From assembly GCA_023433855.1 (NCBI GenBank), contig JAEYTV010000207.1, forward strand, positions 1 to 13,485: a DNA stretch of 13,485 bases, in the 5' to 3' direction. Every line of letters starts with the position of its first letter. Position 1 is the first letter of the stretch. Below are positions 1 to 8,188 of this stretch, one piece after another. The position numbers were made by a program, and so were the translations under genes. Below the pieces are notes generated by a model, which saw only the letters and a program-made list of their open reading frames with translations, did not search any database and was not told where the DNA came from. Origin of the DNA: Pseudomonadota bacterium. GTDB taxonomy: Bacteria; Pseudomonadota; Alphaproteobacteria; Rhizobiales; Rhizobiaceae.

Positions 1-1
1 G

Positions 2-505
2 CTCAACGGCAGGCTCTACGGCGGGCCGACAGGCAATGCGGGTGCGCTGGGATCGATGCCGGTTCCAGGCCCGGACGGTCGCCCCACTCAGCTCATCGAC
101 GTCGCCTCACTGGCGATCCTGGAAAAGGCGCTCAACGCGCGCGGCACCGACGCCTCCTATCTCTGGACGTCCCCCGACCAGTGGCCCGGCAACTGGACGA
201 CCGACGGACCTGAATTCGACGCCTGGTTCGCCTCTGCGGGCGCCGCCCTCGCCTATGCGATCGTCGCCTCCGCCTCGGTCATCGATTTCGAGGCGGCGGT
301 GATCGACGGCTGGATGCCGGCCGAGGCTCGCCGGAAGCTGGTTGAAGCGGTGCGCAGTTCGATCGCCGCGATCGATGTCGAAGGGTTACGCATTCCCACG
401 GTGCTGGAGGGGACTGTCGGCATTCATGCGCGGGCCCTCGGCGGCGCCAGCCTGCCGTTGTCCGAACGGTTTCTCGTCGGCGCGACGGCGCCTGCACGGG
501 CATGA
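2..505 (+). CDS. ROK-family transcriptional regulator/sugar kinase-like protein, C-terminal part
   Basis: The frame is open from the left edge and ends at TGA 503-505; the true start lies outside the window. The visible 167 residues begin LNGRLYGGPTGNAGALGSMP, which matches the ROK-family segment 'G.LY.G..GNAGE.G' that follows the sugar-binding core. The rest, a helical C-terminal half with a conserved glycine-rich end, fits the family too. ROK proteins are either sugar kinases or repressors with an N-terminal winged helix; the deciding N-terminus is missing. The next gene, 73 bp downstream on the same strand, is a fructokinase, so a sugar-responsive repressor of a fructose or similar uptake and phosphorylation operon is the likely role. 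In place of the usual GNAGE.GH zinc-linked motif it reads GNAGALGS, which favours a regulator over an active kinase. Family assignment is fairly secure; the ligand is unknown. Confidence 0.75.
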   Translation, partial: LNGRLYGGPTGNAGALGSMPVPGPDGRPTQLIDVASLAILEKALNARGTDASYLWTSPDQWPGNWTTDGPEFDAWFASAGAALAYAIVASASVIDFEAAVIDGWMPAEARRKLVEAVRSSIAAIDVEGLRIPTVLEGTVGIHARALGGASLPLSERFLVGATAPARA

Positions 506-530
506 TGCCCGCTGTTGCGAGCAAAAGGTG

Positions 531-548
531 GCGGCTGTATGCAGCCGC
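531..548 (+). other. Hairpin between ROK regulator and fructokinase genes
   Basis: GCGGCTG (531-537) and CAGCCGC (542-548) form a perfect 7-bp stem with a TATG loop. It lies between the ROK stop codon and the fructokinase ribosome binding site. There is no T-run after it, so it is a weak terminator at best; it could instead stabilise or process the transcript. Confidence 0.3.
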
Positions 549-578
549 ATCCGGACATCTTTCGAGGGAGTATCTTGA

Positions 579-1502
579 ATGATCATCTGCTGCGGCGAAG
601 CGCTGATCGACATGCTGCCGCGCAGATCGACGCTCGATGAGCCTGCATTCGCGCCCTATTCCGGCGGCGCGGTTTTCAACACTGCTGTCGCGCTCGGCAG
701 GCTCGGCGTACCTGTCGAGTTCTTCTCCGGCCTGTCATCCGATCTTTTCGGCCAGCAACTGCGTGCCACGCTCGCCGAGAGCAAGGTCGGCGCGCGCTAT
801 GCGCACATCTCCGGAAAGCCTACCACGCTTGCCTTCGTCCACCTCATCGATGGGCACGCGAGCTACGTCTTCTACGACGAAGGCACCGCTGGACGCATGC
901 TCTCCACTGCCGACCTCCCCGTCTTCGACGGCAATGTCGACGCGCTGCTGTTCGGTGCGATCAGCCTCATTCCCGAACCCTGCGGCTCGGCCTACGAAGC
1001 GCTGATGGAACGCGAGGCCCCGCAGCGGGTCACCATGCTCGACCCCAACATCCGGCCGGCCTTCATCCCCGATCGCCCAAAGCATCTCGCGCGCATCCAG
1101 CGGATGATCGCGATGGCGGACATCCTCAAGCTGTCGGACGAGGATCTCTGCTGGTTCGGCGCGACAGGCGCACCCGAAGATGCGATTGCCCAATGGCTCG
1201 AGCTTGGGCCGAAGCTCGTCGTCATGACCCGCGGCAGCCAGGGCGCCACCGGCTACACGAAAAACCACAAAGTCACCGTCAAGCCTGAACCCGTGACGGT
1301 GGTCGATACCGTCGGCGCCGGCGACACGTTCAATGCCGGGATCCTGGCATCGCTGCACGAGCAGGGCGCGCTGTCCAAGCCGCGCGTCGCGGATCTGTGC
1401 GAGGATGAAATCCGGAATGCCCTCATCCTTGGCGCGGCTGCCGCAAGGGTGACGGTTTCACGCGCCGGCGCGAACCCGCCATGGCGTCACGAGCTCGGAT
1501 AG
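579..1502 (+). CDS. frk: Fructokinase (PfkB-family carbohydrate kinase)
   Basis: A 307-residue cytoplasmic PfkB-family kinase that probably phosphorylates fructose to fructose 6-phosphate using ATP. The N-terminal signature region is visible at residues 27-43 (YSGGAVFNTAVALGRLG). The C-terminal PfkB signature DTVGAGDTFNAG is at 243-254, with the catalytic base Asp249 and the GAGD anion hole intact. Length is normal for the family. The ATG at 579 is preceded by GAGGGAG at 564-570, a good ribosome binding site at 8-nt spacing. It follows the ROK gene by 73 bp and probably shares its transcript. Related PfkB enzymes such as 2-keto-3-deoxygluconate kinases and ribokinases look similar, but the FYDEGTAGRML segment and the ROK neighbour fit fructokinase best (compare frcK/frk in rhizobia). 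Confidence 0.88.
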   Translation: MIICCGEALIDMLPRRSTLDEPAFAPYSGGAVFNTAVALGRLGVPVEFFSGLSSDLFGQQLRATLAESKVGARYAHISGKPTTLAFVHLIDGHASYVFYDEGTAGRMLSTADLPVFDGNVDALLFGAISLIPEPCGSAYEALMEREAPQRVTMLDPNIRPAFIPDRPKHLARIQRMIAMADILKLSDEDLCWFGATGAPEDAIAQWLELGPKLVVMTRGSQGATGYTKNHKVTVKPEPVTVVDTVGAGDTFNAGILASLHEQGALSKPRVADLCEDEIRNALILGAAAARVTVSRAGANPPWRHELG

Positions 1503-1519
1503 GCCGGGTTTAGCCGGCC
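1502..1519 (+). terminator. Possible terminator hairpin after fructokinase
   Basis: GGCCGG (1502-1507) and CCGGCC (1514-1519) form a perfect 6-bp stem around a GTTTAG loop, beginning at the last base of the fructokinase stop codon. No T-run follows, so it may be only a weak or factor-assisted terminator. The remaining 200 bp up to the aminotransferase gene (1520-1719) shows no other structure or gene that I can support. Confidence 0.35.
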
Positions 1520-1719
1520 AGGAATATGATCACTTTATGTTTCGGAAGGTTCGGCTCGGCTTCCGGCCGCATTGGAAAGCCCACCGATCCGCCATTCCGG
1601 TGCTGCGCCGCGGTAACGTGTCGGCACCCGGACACCGCCTATGCGACTGCGCGGCTGCTTTTTTGCCCGAATCTTGTCTGCTATCAGCGGCCTATATCAG
1701 GAAATTTCACGAGTCTGGC

Positions 1720-2865
1720 ATGCAATTCATCGACTTGGGCGCGCAGCGCGAGCGGATCGGCGACCGGCTGAAGGCTGCGATTGATCGTGTCGTCGCGGAC
1801 GGACGCTATATCCTCGGACCTGAGGTCGCCGAATTCGAGGCCAAGCTCGCGGCCTATGTCGGCGTCAAGCATTGCGTCGCTTGCGCCAACGGTACCGACG
1901 CCCTACTTCTTCCGCTCTACGCCTCCGGCATCGGTCCGGGCGACGCTGTCTTCGTGCCGAGCTTCACCTTCGCGGCGACGGCGGAGGTCGTGGCTCTCGC
2001 CAAGGCCGAGCCGGTGTTCGTCGACGTGGAACCGGATAGCTACAATATCGACATCGCGAGCCTCGAAGCCGCGATCAAAATGATCAAGGCTGAAGGCCGC
2101 CTGAAGCCCAAGGCGATCATCCCGGTGGATCTTTTCGGGCTGGGCGCCGACTATGACGCGATCATGGCGATCGCCGAGCGTGAGAAGCTTCTGGTGATCG
2201 AGGACGCCGCCCAGGCGATCGGCGGCTCCATCGACGGCAGGATGTGCGGTTCGTTCGGCCATGTCGGCGCGACCAGCTTCTATCCGGCCAAGCCGCTCGG
2301 CTGCTACGGCGACGGCGGCGCCATGTTCACCAATGACGATGCGCTCGCCGAGAAGCTGCGTTCCTTCGCCTTCCACGGCAAGGGCGAGACGCAATACGAC
2401 AACATCCATGTCGGCATCAATTCGCGCCTCGACACGCTGCAGGCCGCTATCCTCATTGAAAAGCTCGCCATCCTCGAAGAAGAGATGGTCGCGCGGCAGG
2501 CCGTTGCCCAGCGTTATGCCGATGGCCTCGGCGACGTTGTGAAGGCGTCGGCCAACCTGCCGGAGACCCGCTCGGCCTGGGCGCAATACGCGATCGAGAC
2601 GCCGAACCGCGACGCGCTCAAGGCGCACCTGCAGGAGAACGGCATTCCGTCGGTGATCTACTACGTGAAGCCGCTGCACAGCCAGGTGGCCTACCGGGAC
2701 TTCCCGGTCGCGCCTGGGGGACTACCGGTTTCCGAAGCATTGCCCGAGCGGATTCTCTGCTTGCCGATGCACCCCTACCTGAGCGCCGAAGACCAGGACC
2801 GCATCATCTCAACGATCCGTAATTTCGTCGGCCGTAATTCCTCAAAGCTGGCGGCTGCGGAATAA
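1720..2865 (+). CDS. DegT/DnrJ/EryC1/StrS PLP-dependent sugar aminotransferase, WbpE-like
   Basis: A 381-residue cytoplasmic PLP enzyme expected to transfer an amino group from glutamate to a nucleotide-linked keto-sugar, making an amino-sugar precursor for surface glycans. Fold-type I landmarks are clear: GTDA at 58-61, EDAAQ at 161-165 (Asp162 binds the pyridine nitrogen), and the internal-aldimine Lys191 in FYPAKPLGCYGDGG. N...SRLDTLQAA and LPMHPYL near the C-terminus also fit. Recalled Pseudomonas WbpE (UDP-3-keto-GlcNAcA aminotransferase) is very similar through the start, the Lys motif and the end, but the substrate cannot be fixed from sequence. The frame is open back to 1537; ATG 1720 is chosen because homology starts exactly at MQFIDLGAQRERI. 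The ribosome binding site is weak (AGGAAA at 1699-1704, rather far). The gene converges on cysQ with 21 bp between stop codons. Confidence 0.88.
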   Translation: MQFIDLGAQRERIGDRLKAAIDRVVADGRYILGPEVAEFEAKLAAYVGVKHCVACANGTDALLLPLYASGIGPGDAVFVPSFTFAATAEVVALAKAEPVFVDVEPDSYNIDIASLEAAIKMIKAEGRLKPKAIIPVDLFGLGADYDAIMAIAEREKLLVIEDAAQAIGGSIDGRMCGSFGHVGATSFYPAKPLGCYGDGGAMFTNDDALAEKLRSFAFHGKGETQYDNIHVGINSRLDTLQAAILIEKLAILEEEMVARQAVAQRYADGLGDVVKASANLPETRSAWAQYAIETPNRDALKAHLQENGIPSVIYYVKPLHSQVAYRDFPVAPGGLPVSEALPERILCLPMHPYLSAEDQDRIISTIRNFVGRNSSKLAAAE

Positions 2866-2877
2866 CAGACGTTCCGG

Positions 2878-2897
2878 TGCCGGCCTTCAGGCCGGCA
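2878..2897. terminator. Bidirectional GC-rich terminator-like hairpin between convergent genes
   Basis: TGCCGGCC (2878-2885) pairs perfectly with GGCCGGCA (2890-2897) around a four-base TTCA loop. It sits between the converging aminotransferase and cysQ genes. The cysQ stop codon (minus strand, 2889-2887) lies inside the loop, so the upstream arm is cysQ coding sequence. There is no T-run on either strand. It is well placed to end both transcripts, possibly with Rho or by simple stem stability. Confidence 0.5.
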
Positions 2898-3684
2898 GTG
2901 CCGAAGCCTCCACCCCTCCCCTTGCGATGAAGTACGGATTGGCGAAATCCGTGTCGTGTGCCTGGTTGCGCTTGCCGTAGGCGAGCGGCTTGCCGTCAAG
3001 TGTCGTCGTCAGCCCGCCGGCCGCCCGCAGGACCGCGTCGCCCGCCGCCGTGTCCCCTTCCATCGTGCGACCGAAACGCGGGTAGACATCGGCCTCCCCA
3101 TTGGCGAGCAGACAGAATTTCAGCGACGAGCCAACCGAGACGATTTCACCTGCATCAATCTTGCCGATGAAGTCATCGGTTTCAGGCGTCCGGTGCGAAC
3201 GGCTGGCGACGATCGTCATAGGTGCGGATGCCGTACGAACCGAGATCGGACGGCGGACCGAGACGTCGCTGTTCGTATCGAGCTCGACAAGCTCCGCACC
3301 TCCAGGCCGGCCTGAGAAAAATCGCCTGCTGCTCGGCGCGTAGACCACGCCGAGTTCAGGTGTCCCATTGCGCACCAGCGCTATGTTGACCGTGAAATCG
3401 CCGCTGCGCTTGATAAACTCCTTGGTGCCATCAAGCGGATCGACCAGGAAGAAGGCTTCGCCCAATTCCCTGGGCAGGATGCCCGCGGCCGCCTCTTCCT
3501 CGGCCACGCAGGGGATTGAAGGGAAGGACGAGCGCAGGCCGTCGAGGATGATCTTTTCGCTGGCGCGGTCGGCCTCCGTCACAGGAGACGCATCGTCCTT
3601 CTGGTCGACGGCGCAGCCGGCGTGGAATATCTCCATGATCCTGCTGCCGGCCGAAAGGGCCAGCCGCTCGAATACCGCAAGCAT
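2887..3684 (-). CDS. cysQ: 3'(2'),5'-bisphosphate nucleotidase (PAP phosphatase) CysQ
   Basis: A 265-residue inositol-monophosphatase-fold enzyme that hydrolyses 3'-phosphoadenosine 5'-phosphate (PAP), and can act on PAPS, to clear the by-product of sulfotransfer or PAPS reduction. Metal-binding motifs are present: AEEEA at 61-65 and VDPLDGTKEF at 81-90. The third motif reads EGDTAAGDAVLRAAGG at 209-224 where the family has E-W-D-x-A-A-G; the tryptophan is glycine here (GGG codon). ATG 3684 is preferred because MLAVFERLALSAG aligns with the start of E. coli CysQ and lies 10 nt past the cysNC stop. A GTG start at 3738 would add 18 residues and overlap cysNC by 44 bp; neither start has a good ribosome binding site. 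Last gene of cysD-cysNC-cysQ. Confidence 0.88.
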   Translation of the reverse strand: MLAVFERLALSAGSRIMEIFHAGCAVDQKDDASPVTEADRASEKIILDGLRSSFPSIPCVAEEEAAAGILPRELGEAFFLVDPLDGTKEFIKRSGDFTVNIALVRNGTPELGVVYAPSSRRFFSGRPGGAELVELDTNSDVSVRRPISVRTASAPMTIVASRSHRTPETDDFIGKIDAGEIVSVGSSLKFCLLANGEADVYPRFGRTMEGDTAAGDAVLRAAGGLTTTLDGKPLAYGKRNQAHDTDFANPYFIARGGVEASALPA

Positions 3685-3694
3685 CGCTTCGTCG

Positions 3695-5632
3695 TCAGAT
3701 GCCGCTGCCGGCCTCGTATTGCTCTTCTGCAAGGTCACGCTCGTGTAGCCAGGTTTCGAGGACGTCTATCATCTCCTCGGGTGTCTTGCCGAGCGTCTTG
3801 AGGTGGATTTCCGGATTTTCCGGCGTCTCGTAGGGAGAATCCACACCGGTGAAGTTCTTGAGTTTGCCTTCAAGCGCTCTTGCGTAGAGCCCCTTCGGGT
3901 CGCGCTTCGCGCATTCCTCGAAGGGCGTATCGACGAAGACCTCGACGAACTCGCCCTTCTCCATCAGTTCGCGCGCCATGCGGCGCTCCGCGCGGAAGGG
4001 CGAGATGAAGGAGACGATGACGATCAGGCCGGCATCGGCCATCAGCTTCGCCACCTCGGCAACGCGGCGGATATTCTCGACGCGGTCCGCATCGGTGAAG
4101 CCGAGATCGCGGTTCAGGCCGTGCCTGACATTGTCGCCGTCCAGAATGTAGGTGTGACGGCCCGAGGCGTGCAGCTTCTTCTCCAGAAGATTGGCGATCG
4201 TCGACTTGCCCGACCCCGACAGGCCGGTGAACCAGAACACGGCAGGCCGCTGGTTCTTCGCCAGCGAGCGTTCGTGCTTGCCGACGTCGAGCGACTGCCA
4301 GTGGATATTCTCGGCGCGGCGCAGCCCGTGCAGAATCATGCCCGCGCCGACCGTGGCATTGCTTATGCGGTCGATCAGGATGAAGGCGCCGGTCACGCGG
4401 TTCTCGGCGAAAGCGTCGAAGGCGATCGGTGCTTGCGTGGCAAGATTGCAGACGCCAACCTCGTTCATCTCAAGCGACTTTGCAGCTTCCTGCGCAAAGT
4501 TGTTGACGTTGACCCGATATTTCAGGTCGGTGACCGTCGCACTCACCTGGTCGGTCTCGGTGCGCAGCAGATAGGAGCGGCCCGGCTTCAGCGCGTTCTC
4601 GTCGAACCAGACGATGTTGGCGGTGAACTGGTCGGCGACCTCAGGGCGCGCCGTCGGCGCTACCAGCATGTTGCCGCGCGAAACCTCCACCTCGCTGTCG
4701 AGCAGCAGGGTGACCGCCTGCCCGCTGACGGCGGCCTGGAGATCGCCGCCATGCGCGACGATGCGCTTGACGCGCGCCGACTTGCCGGACTTGGCGACGA
4801 CGACCTCGTCGCCCTGCGCGATCGAGCCGGACGCGACCGTACCGGCAAAGCCGCGGAAGTCGAGGTTCGGGCGGTTTACATACTGGACCGGGAAGCGGAA
4901 CGGGCTTTCCGTCACAGTATCGTCCACGACCACCGTCTCGAGGTGCTCGACCAGCGTCGGACCGGAGAACCAGCCGATCCGCTCGGATCGCGCCGTGACA
5001 TTGTCGCCATAACGCGCCGAGATCGGGATCGGCACGATCGACTTGAAGTTCAGGCTCTTGGCGAACTCGAGGTAATCGGCCGCGATCTTGTCGAACACTT
5101 CCTGGTCGAACCCGACGAGATCGATCTTGTTGACCGCCACGATCACGTGCCTGATGCCGAGCAGCGACGCGATAATCGAATGGCGCCTCGTCTGCGCCAC
5201 GACCCCCTGCCTGGCATCGACCAGCACGATCGCAAGGTCCGCGGTCGAGGCGCCGGTAGCCATGTTGCGTGTGTACTGCTCGTGGCCGGGCGTGTCGGCG
5301 ACGATGAACTTCCGCTTCGGCGTCGAGAAGAAGCGATAGGCAACGTCGATCGTGATGCCCTGTTCGCGCTCAGCTTCCAGCCCGTCGACCAGAAGCGCGA
5401 AATCGACATCGTCGCCGGTCGTGCCATGCTTCTTCGAATCGCGCTCCAGCGCGGCGAGCTGATCCTCGAATATCTGCCGGGTGTCGGACAGCAGCCGGCC
5501 GATCAGCGTCGACTTGCCATCGTCGACCGAACCGCAGGTGAGGAACCTCAGCAGCGACTTGCGCTCCTGCCCGGCAAGGTAGTCGCGTACGTTTTCCACC
5601 GCCTCGGTGTTTTCGACCAGCATGGGGCGCAT
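3695..5632 (-). CDS. cysNC: Bifunctional sulfate adenylyltransferase subunit 1/APS kinase (CysN-CysC fusion, NodQ type)
   Basis: A 645-residue fusion. The N-terminal GTPase CysN drives ATP sulfurylase together with CysD (sulfate + ATP to APS). The C-terminal CysC phosphorylates APS to PAPS. CysN motifs are the P-loop GSVDDGKS at 34-41, DTPGHEQ at 113-119 and NKID at 168-171. The APS-kinase domain begins near 462, with P-loop GLSGSGKST at 470-478, [11 protein letters not shown] at about 497-507, and a [11 protein letters not shown] segment holding the usual phospho-serine. Length is typical of rhizobial NodQ/CysNC. The start is ATG 5632, 2 nt after the cysD stop (TGAGTATG), with AAGGG 11 nt upstream; a second ATG three codons later is possible. 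Translation is probably coupled to cysD. Both active sites look intact. Confidence 0.95.
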   Translation of the reverse strand: MRPMLVENTEAVENVRDYLAGQERKSLLRFLTCGSVDDGKSTLIGRLLSDTRQIFEDQLAALERDSKKHGTTGDDVDFALLVDGLEAEREQGITIDVAYRFFSTPKRKFIVADTPGHEQYTRNMATGASTADLAIVLVDARQGVVAQTRRHSIIASLLGIRHVIVAVNKIDLVGFDQEVFDKIAADYLEFAKSLNFKSIVPIPISARYGDNVTARSERIGWFSGPTLVEHLETVVVDDTVTESPFRFPVQYVNRPNLDFRGFAGTVASGSIAQGDEVVVAKSGKSARVKRIVAHGGDLQAAVSGQAVTLLLDSEVEVSRGNMLVAPTARPEVADQFTANIVWFDENALKPGRSYLLRTETDQVSATVTDLKYRVNVNNFAQEAAKSLEMNEVGVCNLATQAPIAFDAFAENRVTGAFILIDRISNATVGAGMILHGLRRAENIHWQSLDVGKHERSLAKNQRPAVFWFTGLSGSGKSTIANLLEKKLHASGRHTYILDGDNVRHGLNRDLGFTDADRVENIRRVAEVAKLMADAGLIVIVSFISPFRAERRMARELMEKGEFVEVFVDTPFEECAKRDPKGLYARALEGKLKNFTGVDSPYETPENPEIHLKTLGKTPEEMIDVLETWLHERDLAEEQYEAGSGI

Positions 5633-5634
5633 AC

Positions 5635-6540
5635 TCAGAAATACCCTTCGCGCTTCTTCTTCTCCATGGAGCCGGCCTCGTCCCGATCTATGAGGCGGCC
5701 CTGGCGCTCGGACGTGCGAGCCGTAAGCATTTCGCTGACGATGCCTTCCAGGCTGTCGGCGCCCGATTCGATCGCGCCGGTGAGCGGATAACAGCCGAGC
5801 GTCCTGAACCGCACCAGCCGGTTCTCGATCGTCTCGCCGGGCCTCAGCTTCATGCGCTCGTCGTCGCGCAGGATCAGCATGCCGTCGCGCTCAACCACCG
5901 GCCGCCTCTTGGCGAAATAGAGCGGAACGATCGGAATATCCTCCTGGAGGATGTACTGCCAGATGTCGAGTTCGGTCCAGTTCGACAGCGGAAAGACACG
6001 TATCGATTCGCCCGGCGAAACGCGGGTGTTGTAGATCTTCCACATCTCGGGACGCTGGTGCTTCGGGTCCCAGCTGTGCTGCGCGTTGCGGAAGGAGAAG
6101 ATACGCTCCTTCGCCCGCGACTTCTCTTCGTCACGGCGCGCGCCTCCAAACGCCGCGTCGAAGCCGTACTTGTCGAGCGCCTGGCGCAGACCGACCGTCT
6201 TCATCACGTGCGTATGCACGTTCGAGCCGTGGTCGAACGGGTTGATGTTGTCGCGAACACCGTCTTCGTTGATGTGCACCAAAAGATCGAAGCCGAGCTT
6301 CTTCGCCATCGCATCGCGGAATTCGATCATCTCCCGGAACTTCCAGGTCGTATCGACATGAAGGAAGGGAAAAGGCGGCTTGGCCGGATAGAACGCCTTC
6401 ATTGCGAGGTGCAGAAGCACGGACGAATCCTTGCCCACAGAATAAAGCATCACGGGCTTCGCGAAGGACGCGGCCACTTCGCGGAAAATGTGAATGGCTT
6501 CCGCCTCTAGGCGGTCGAGATGAGTGAGCCTGGCAAGCAT
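5635..6540 (-). CDS. cysD: Sulfate adenylyltransferase subunit 2 (CysD)
   Basis: A 301-residue PP-loop ATP pyrophosphatase, the catalytic subunit of heterodimeric ATP sulfurylase, working with CysN to form APS. The motif [16 protein letters not shown] at 31-46 is the PP-loop, and the [16 protein letters not shown] and [16 protein letters not shown] segments are diagnostic of CysD (here [14 protein letters not shown]). The frame is open to 6636, with an ATG at 6597 too. ATG 6540 is preferred because [14 protein letters not shown] follows at once, the length then equals E. coli CysD (302 aa), and a GAAGG ribosome binding site stands 6 nt upstream. First gene of cysD-cysNC-cysQ. With start 6597 the mRNA leader from the predicted promoter would be nearly absent. 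Confidence 0.95.
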   Translation of the reverse strand: MLARLTHLDRLEAEAIHIFREVAASFAKPVMLYSVGKDSSVLLHLAMKAFYPAKPPFPFLHVDTTWKFREMIEFRDAMAKKLGFDLLVHINEDGVRDNINPFDHGSNVHTHVMKTVGLRQALDKYGFDAAFGGARRDEEKSRAKERIFSFRNAQHSWDPKHQRPEMWKIYNTRVSPGESIRVFPLSNWTELDIWQYILQEDIPIVPLYFAKRRPVVERDGMLILRDDERMKLRPGETIENRLVRFRTLGCYPLTGAIESGADSLEGIVSEMLTARTSERQGRLIDRDEAGSMEKKKREGYF

Positions 6541-6546
6541 GGATGG

Positions 6547-6551
6547 CCTTC
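6547..6551 (-). promoter_or_regulatory. Ribosome binding site deciding the cysD start
   Basis: On the minus strand GAAGG lies 6 nt before ATG 6540. The alternative ATG at 6597 has no comparable purine-rich site, so this supports the shorter CysD. Confidence 0.55.
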
Positions 6552-6608
6552 GAAGCGGCTTTGGCGGACCTGGTGCGGTCGACTGAGCCAAAGCCATGAT
6601 TTCGGCGG

Positions 6609-6636
6609 ATATTCTCACATATGCCCGATTTCTCAA
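6609..6636 (-). promoter_or_regulatory. Candidate sigma-70 promoter of cysD-cysNC-cysQ
   Basis: On the minus strand TTGAGA (6636-6631) is followed after 16 nt by GAATAT (6614-6609), a fair match to a vegetative -35/-10 pair. Transcription would start near 6600, giving a leader of about 60 nt before ATG 6540. The 312-bp non-coding gap between cysD and the ligase gene (6541-6852) holds this promoter, the inverted repeat described separately, and presumably a divergent promoter for the ligase gene that I could not pin down. Confidence 0.4.
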
Positions 6637-6673
6637 GTGGAAGCTGACTAAAGATCAGCGTATCGGGCATGTG
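6618..6673. repeat. 12-bp inverted repeat in the cysD/ligase divergent region, possible operator
   Basis: CATATGCCCGAT at 6618-6629 and ATCGGGCATGTG at 6662-6673 are inverted copies matching at 11 of 12 positions (core ATCGGGCAT, 9 of 9). Arm centres are 44 bp apart, about four helical turns. One arm lies in the -35/-10 spacer of the candidate cysD promoter and the other upstream of -35. A smaller pair, GCTGA (6643-6647) and TCAGC (6655-6659), is nested between them. This looks like two half-sites for a dimeric regulator or a structured element; the cognate factor is unknown. Confidence 0.45.
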
Positions 6674-6852
6674 GAATTTTCGCCTCTGCAATACCGGCTA
6701 GAAAGCTGTTCCTCAACCGCCAATTTGACCTTACGGCATCTGCTCTCTCGCCGGTCCAAGCTTGATGCAATCCTGCTGGTAGAATTCCTTGTCATCGATT
6801 ATCGTCTCGGTTGGGGGCAGAACAACCGGTTCAAGCCGGTGATCGCAGGCAA

Positions 6853-8178
6853 ATGCACAAATCAACAAACAATAATAACAAAGGCATTCCACTGCCCCGA
6901 TGGTTCTCCAACTGGCTGCTCGCGCATGGCGACCGTCGCAGCCAGATCTATACTTATATCTGTTTCGCCACCGCGCCGATGCTGGGCTCACTCGTCAGTG
7001 TCGCCGTCATCGTCGGAGGGGTGGGCGGCATCCTGGAGGTCCTGAAAGGCTTGATGCCGGTCAGCCGCGACCGTTTCCTGCTTTACGTCACGATACCCCT
7101 GTATCTCTATTGCGCAGCCTATCTCGTGGCGCTGGTCGCCAACCCTATGCCGGATTGGGAAGCCGCCTTGCCCGTGGTGCCCTTCCTGCTTTTTCCTTTC
7201 CTTTATTCGAGCTGGTGCCTGTCGAAGAAGGAAACGATCGCGGCAAGCGTGATCACGGCGAGCATGATCGCCTGCTACGGGGCATTGGTGCTGGCAGTCA
7301 TCCAGTTCCATATCTATGGAGAGCGCGCCGAGGGCGGTGCCGGCAACGCCATCGTCTTCGCGAGCGTAACCTGCTTGGCGGCGGTGGTTTCGCTCGCGGG
7401 AGCGTTCACCCGGAAAGGCACGGCAGCCGTCCTGCTTCTGGCAGGCTACTGCGCCGGCAGCATCGCGATCCTCTACTCCGGATCGCGGTCGACCTGGCTG
7501 GCGCTCTTCCTGTCGACTTTGGCCGTCCTCTGGATCCACCGCCAGCGCCGGCACGCGATGAGCACCACGCTGATGGCATCATGCGCGGTGCTGGCTCTCG
7601 GTGCTGTCACCGTCGCGGGAACGCAGGTCATACCGTCCCGTGTCGAGGCGCTGGTCGACGATTGGCAGCGGATGAACGAGCAGGGAAACTACGACACTTC
7701 GCTCGGCAATAGAGCTGCGCTGTGGCAGATCGGCCTTTCGGCAATCGAGGAAAGTCCGATAATCGGTCATGGCCCGCAGTCGACCAAGGATCTCATCCGG
7801 GGCGGTTTCGCGAAGATGGGAATCGACAAAGCCTACTCGCATCTCCACAACGGTTTCCTCAATGCCTGGGTGGAAACGGGCATCGTCGGCATGCTCTCGC
7901 TCATGGCGCTCTTCGTCGTCGCCGGCTACATTGCGGTGAAGACGCTCGCCACGACGGCAGTCAGCCATGCCCGTTTAGGAGCGATCATGCTGATCGGGCT
8001 GGTGACGACCTATGTCGTGGACGGCCTCTTCGGGATTCTCGTGGGCCACGACATACTGGATACGGTGCTGCTGGCTTTCCTGGCGGTAGGCATCTACCTG
8101 GCGGGCGGGACCTCGATGCTCCGGCAGGAAGTCACGGAAACACAATCCTCACCGGAAGCCTCCGGCGCCTCGCTCTAG
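6853..8178 (+). CDS. O-antigen ligase/polymerase-family membrane protein (Wzy_C/WaaL-like)
   Basis: A 441-residue multi-spanning inner-membrane protein with about ten or more hydrophobic segments, as in the O-antigen ligase/Wzy_C family. Members join lipid-linked glycans to an acceptor (WaaL) or polymerise repeat units (Wzy) on the periplasmic face. Diagnostic features are YSGSRSTWLALF (208-219), the long periplasmic loop about 256-330 containing GNRAALWQIG and SPIIGHGPQS, and SHLHNGFLNAWVETG (329-343), where His332-Asn333 matches the conserved ligase H-N site. ATG 6853 is chosen with a weak AGG upstream; a TTG at 6811 would add 14 hydrophilic residues. It diverges from cysD and converges on the ABC ATPase gene, with 10 bp between stop codons. 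With an ABC exporter next door, ligase activity is somewhat more likely than polymerase, since Wzy normally partners Wzx; this is inference. Confidence 0.8.
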   Translation: MHKSTNNNNKGIPLPRWFSNWLLAHGDRRSQIYTYICFATAPMLGSLVSVAVIVGGVGGILEVLKGLMPVSRDRFLLYVTIPLYLYCAAYLVALVANPMPDWEAALPVVPFLLFPFLYSSWCLSKKETIAASVITASMIACYGALVLAVIQFHIYGERAEGGAGNAIVFASVTCLAAVVSLAGAFTRKGTAAVLLLAGYCAGSIAILYSGSRSTWLALFLSTLAVLWIHRQRRHAMSTTLMASCAVLALGAVTVAGTQVIPSRVEALVDDWQRMNEQGNYDTSLGNRAALWQIGLSAIEESPIIGHGPQSTKDLIRGGFAKMGIDKAYSHLHNGFLNAWVETGIVGMLSLMALFVVAGYIAVKTLATTAVSHARLGAIMLIGLVTTYVVDGLFGILVGHDILDTVLLAFLAVGIYLAGGTSMLRQEVTETQSSPEASGASL

Positions 8179-8188
8179 CCTCGGCTCG

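Noticed and set aside
1663..1698. TTGCCC/TTGTCT with TATATC upstream of the aminotransferase as a promoter
   Set aside because: Spacings of 24 or 13 bp do not fit a sigma-70 promoter.
1537..1719. N-terminal extension of the aminotransferase back to 1537
   Set aside because: The 61 extra residues have no family counterpart and are Arg/Cys-rich; homology begins exactly at ATG 1720.
1903..2679. Minus-strand frame of 258 codons opposite the aminotransferase
   Set aside because: Shadow of a gene whose PLP-binding motifs are intact; no start signal or domain.
3803..5791. A 662-codon open frame on the plus strand opposite cysNC
   Set aside because: It is antisense to cysNC, whose GTPase and APS-kinase motifs are all intact. 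Long antisense frames are expected in GC-rich genes, and its protein is an Arg/Asp/Val-rich mirror with no recognisable domain.
6823..6839. ACCGG...CCGGT short inverted repeat before the ligase gene, considered as an operator or leader hairpin
   Set aside because: Only 5 bp of stem in GC-rich DNA; not distinguishable from chance.
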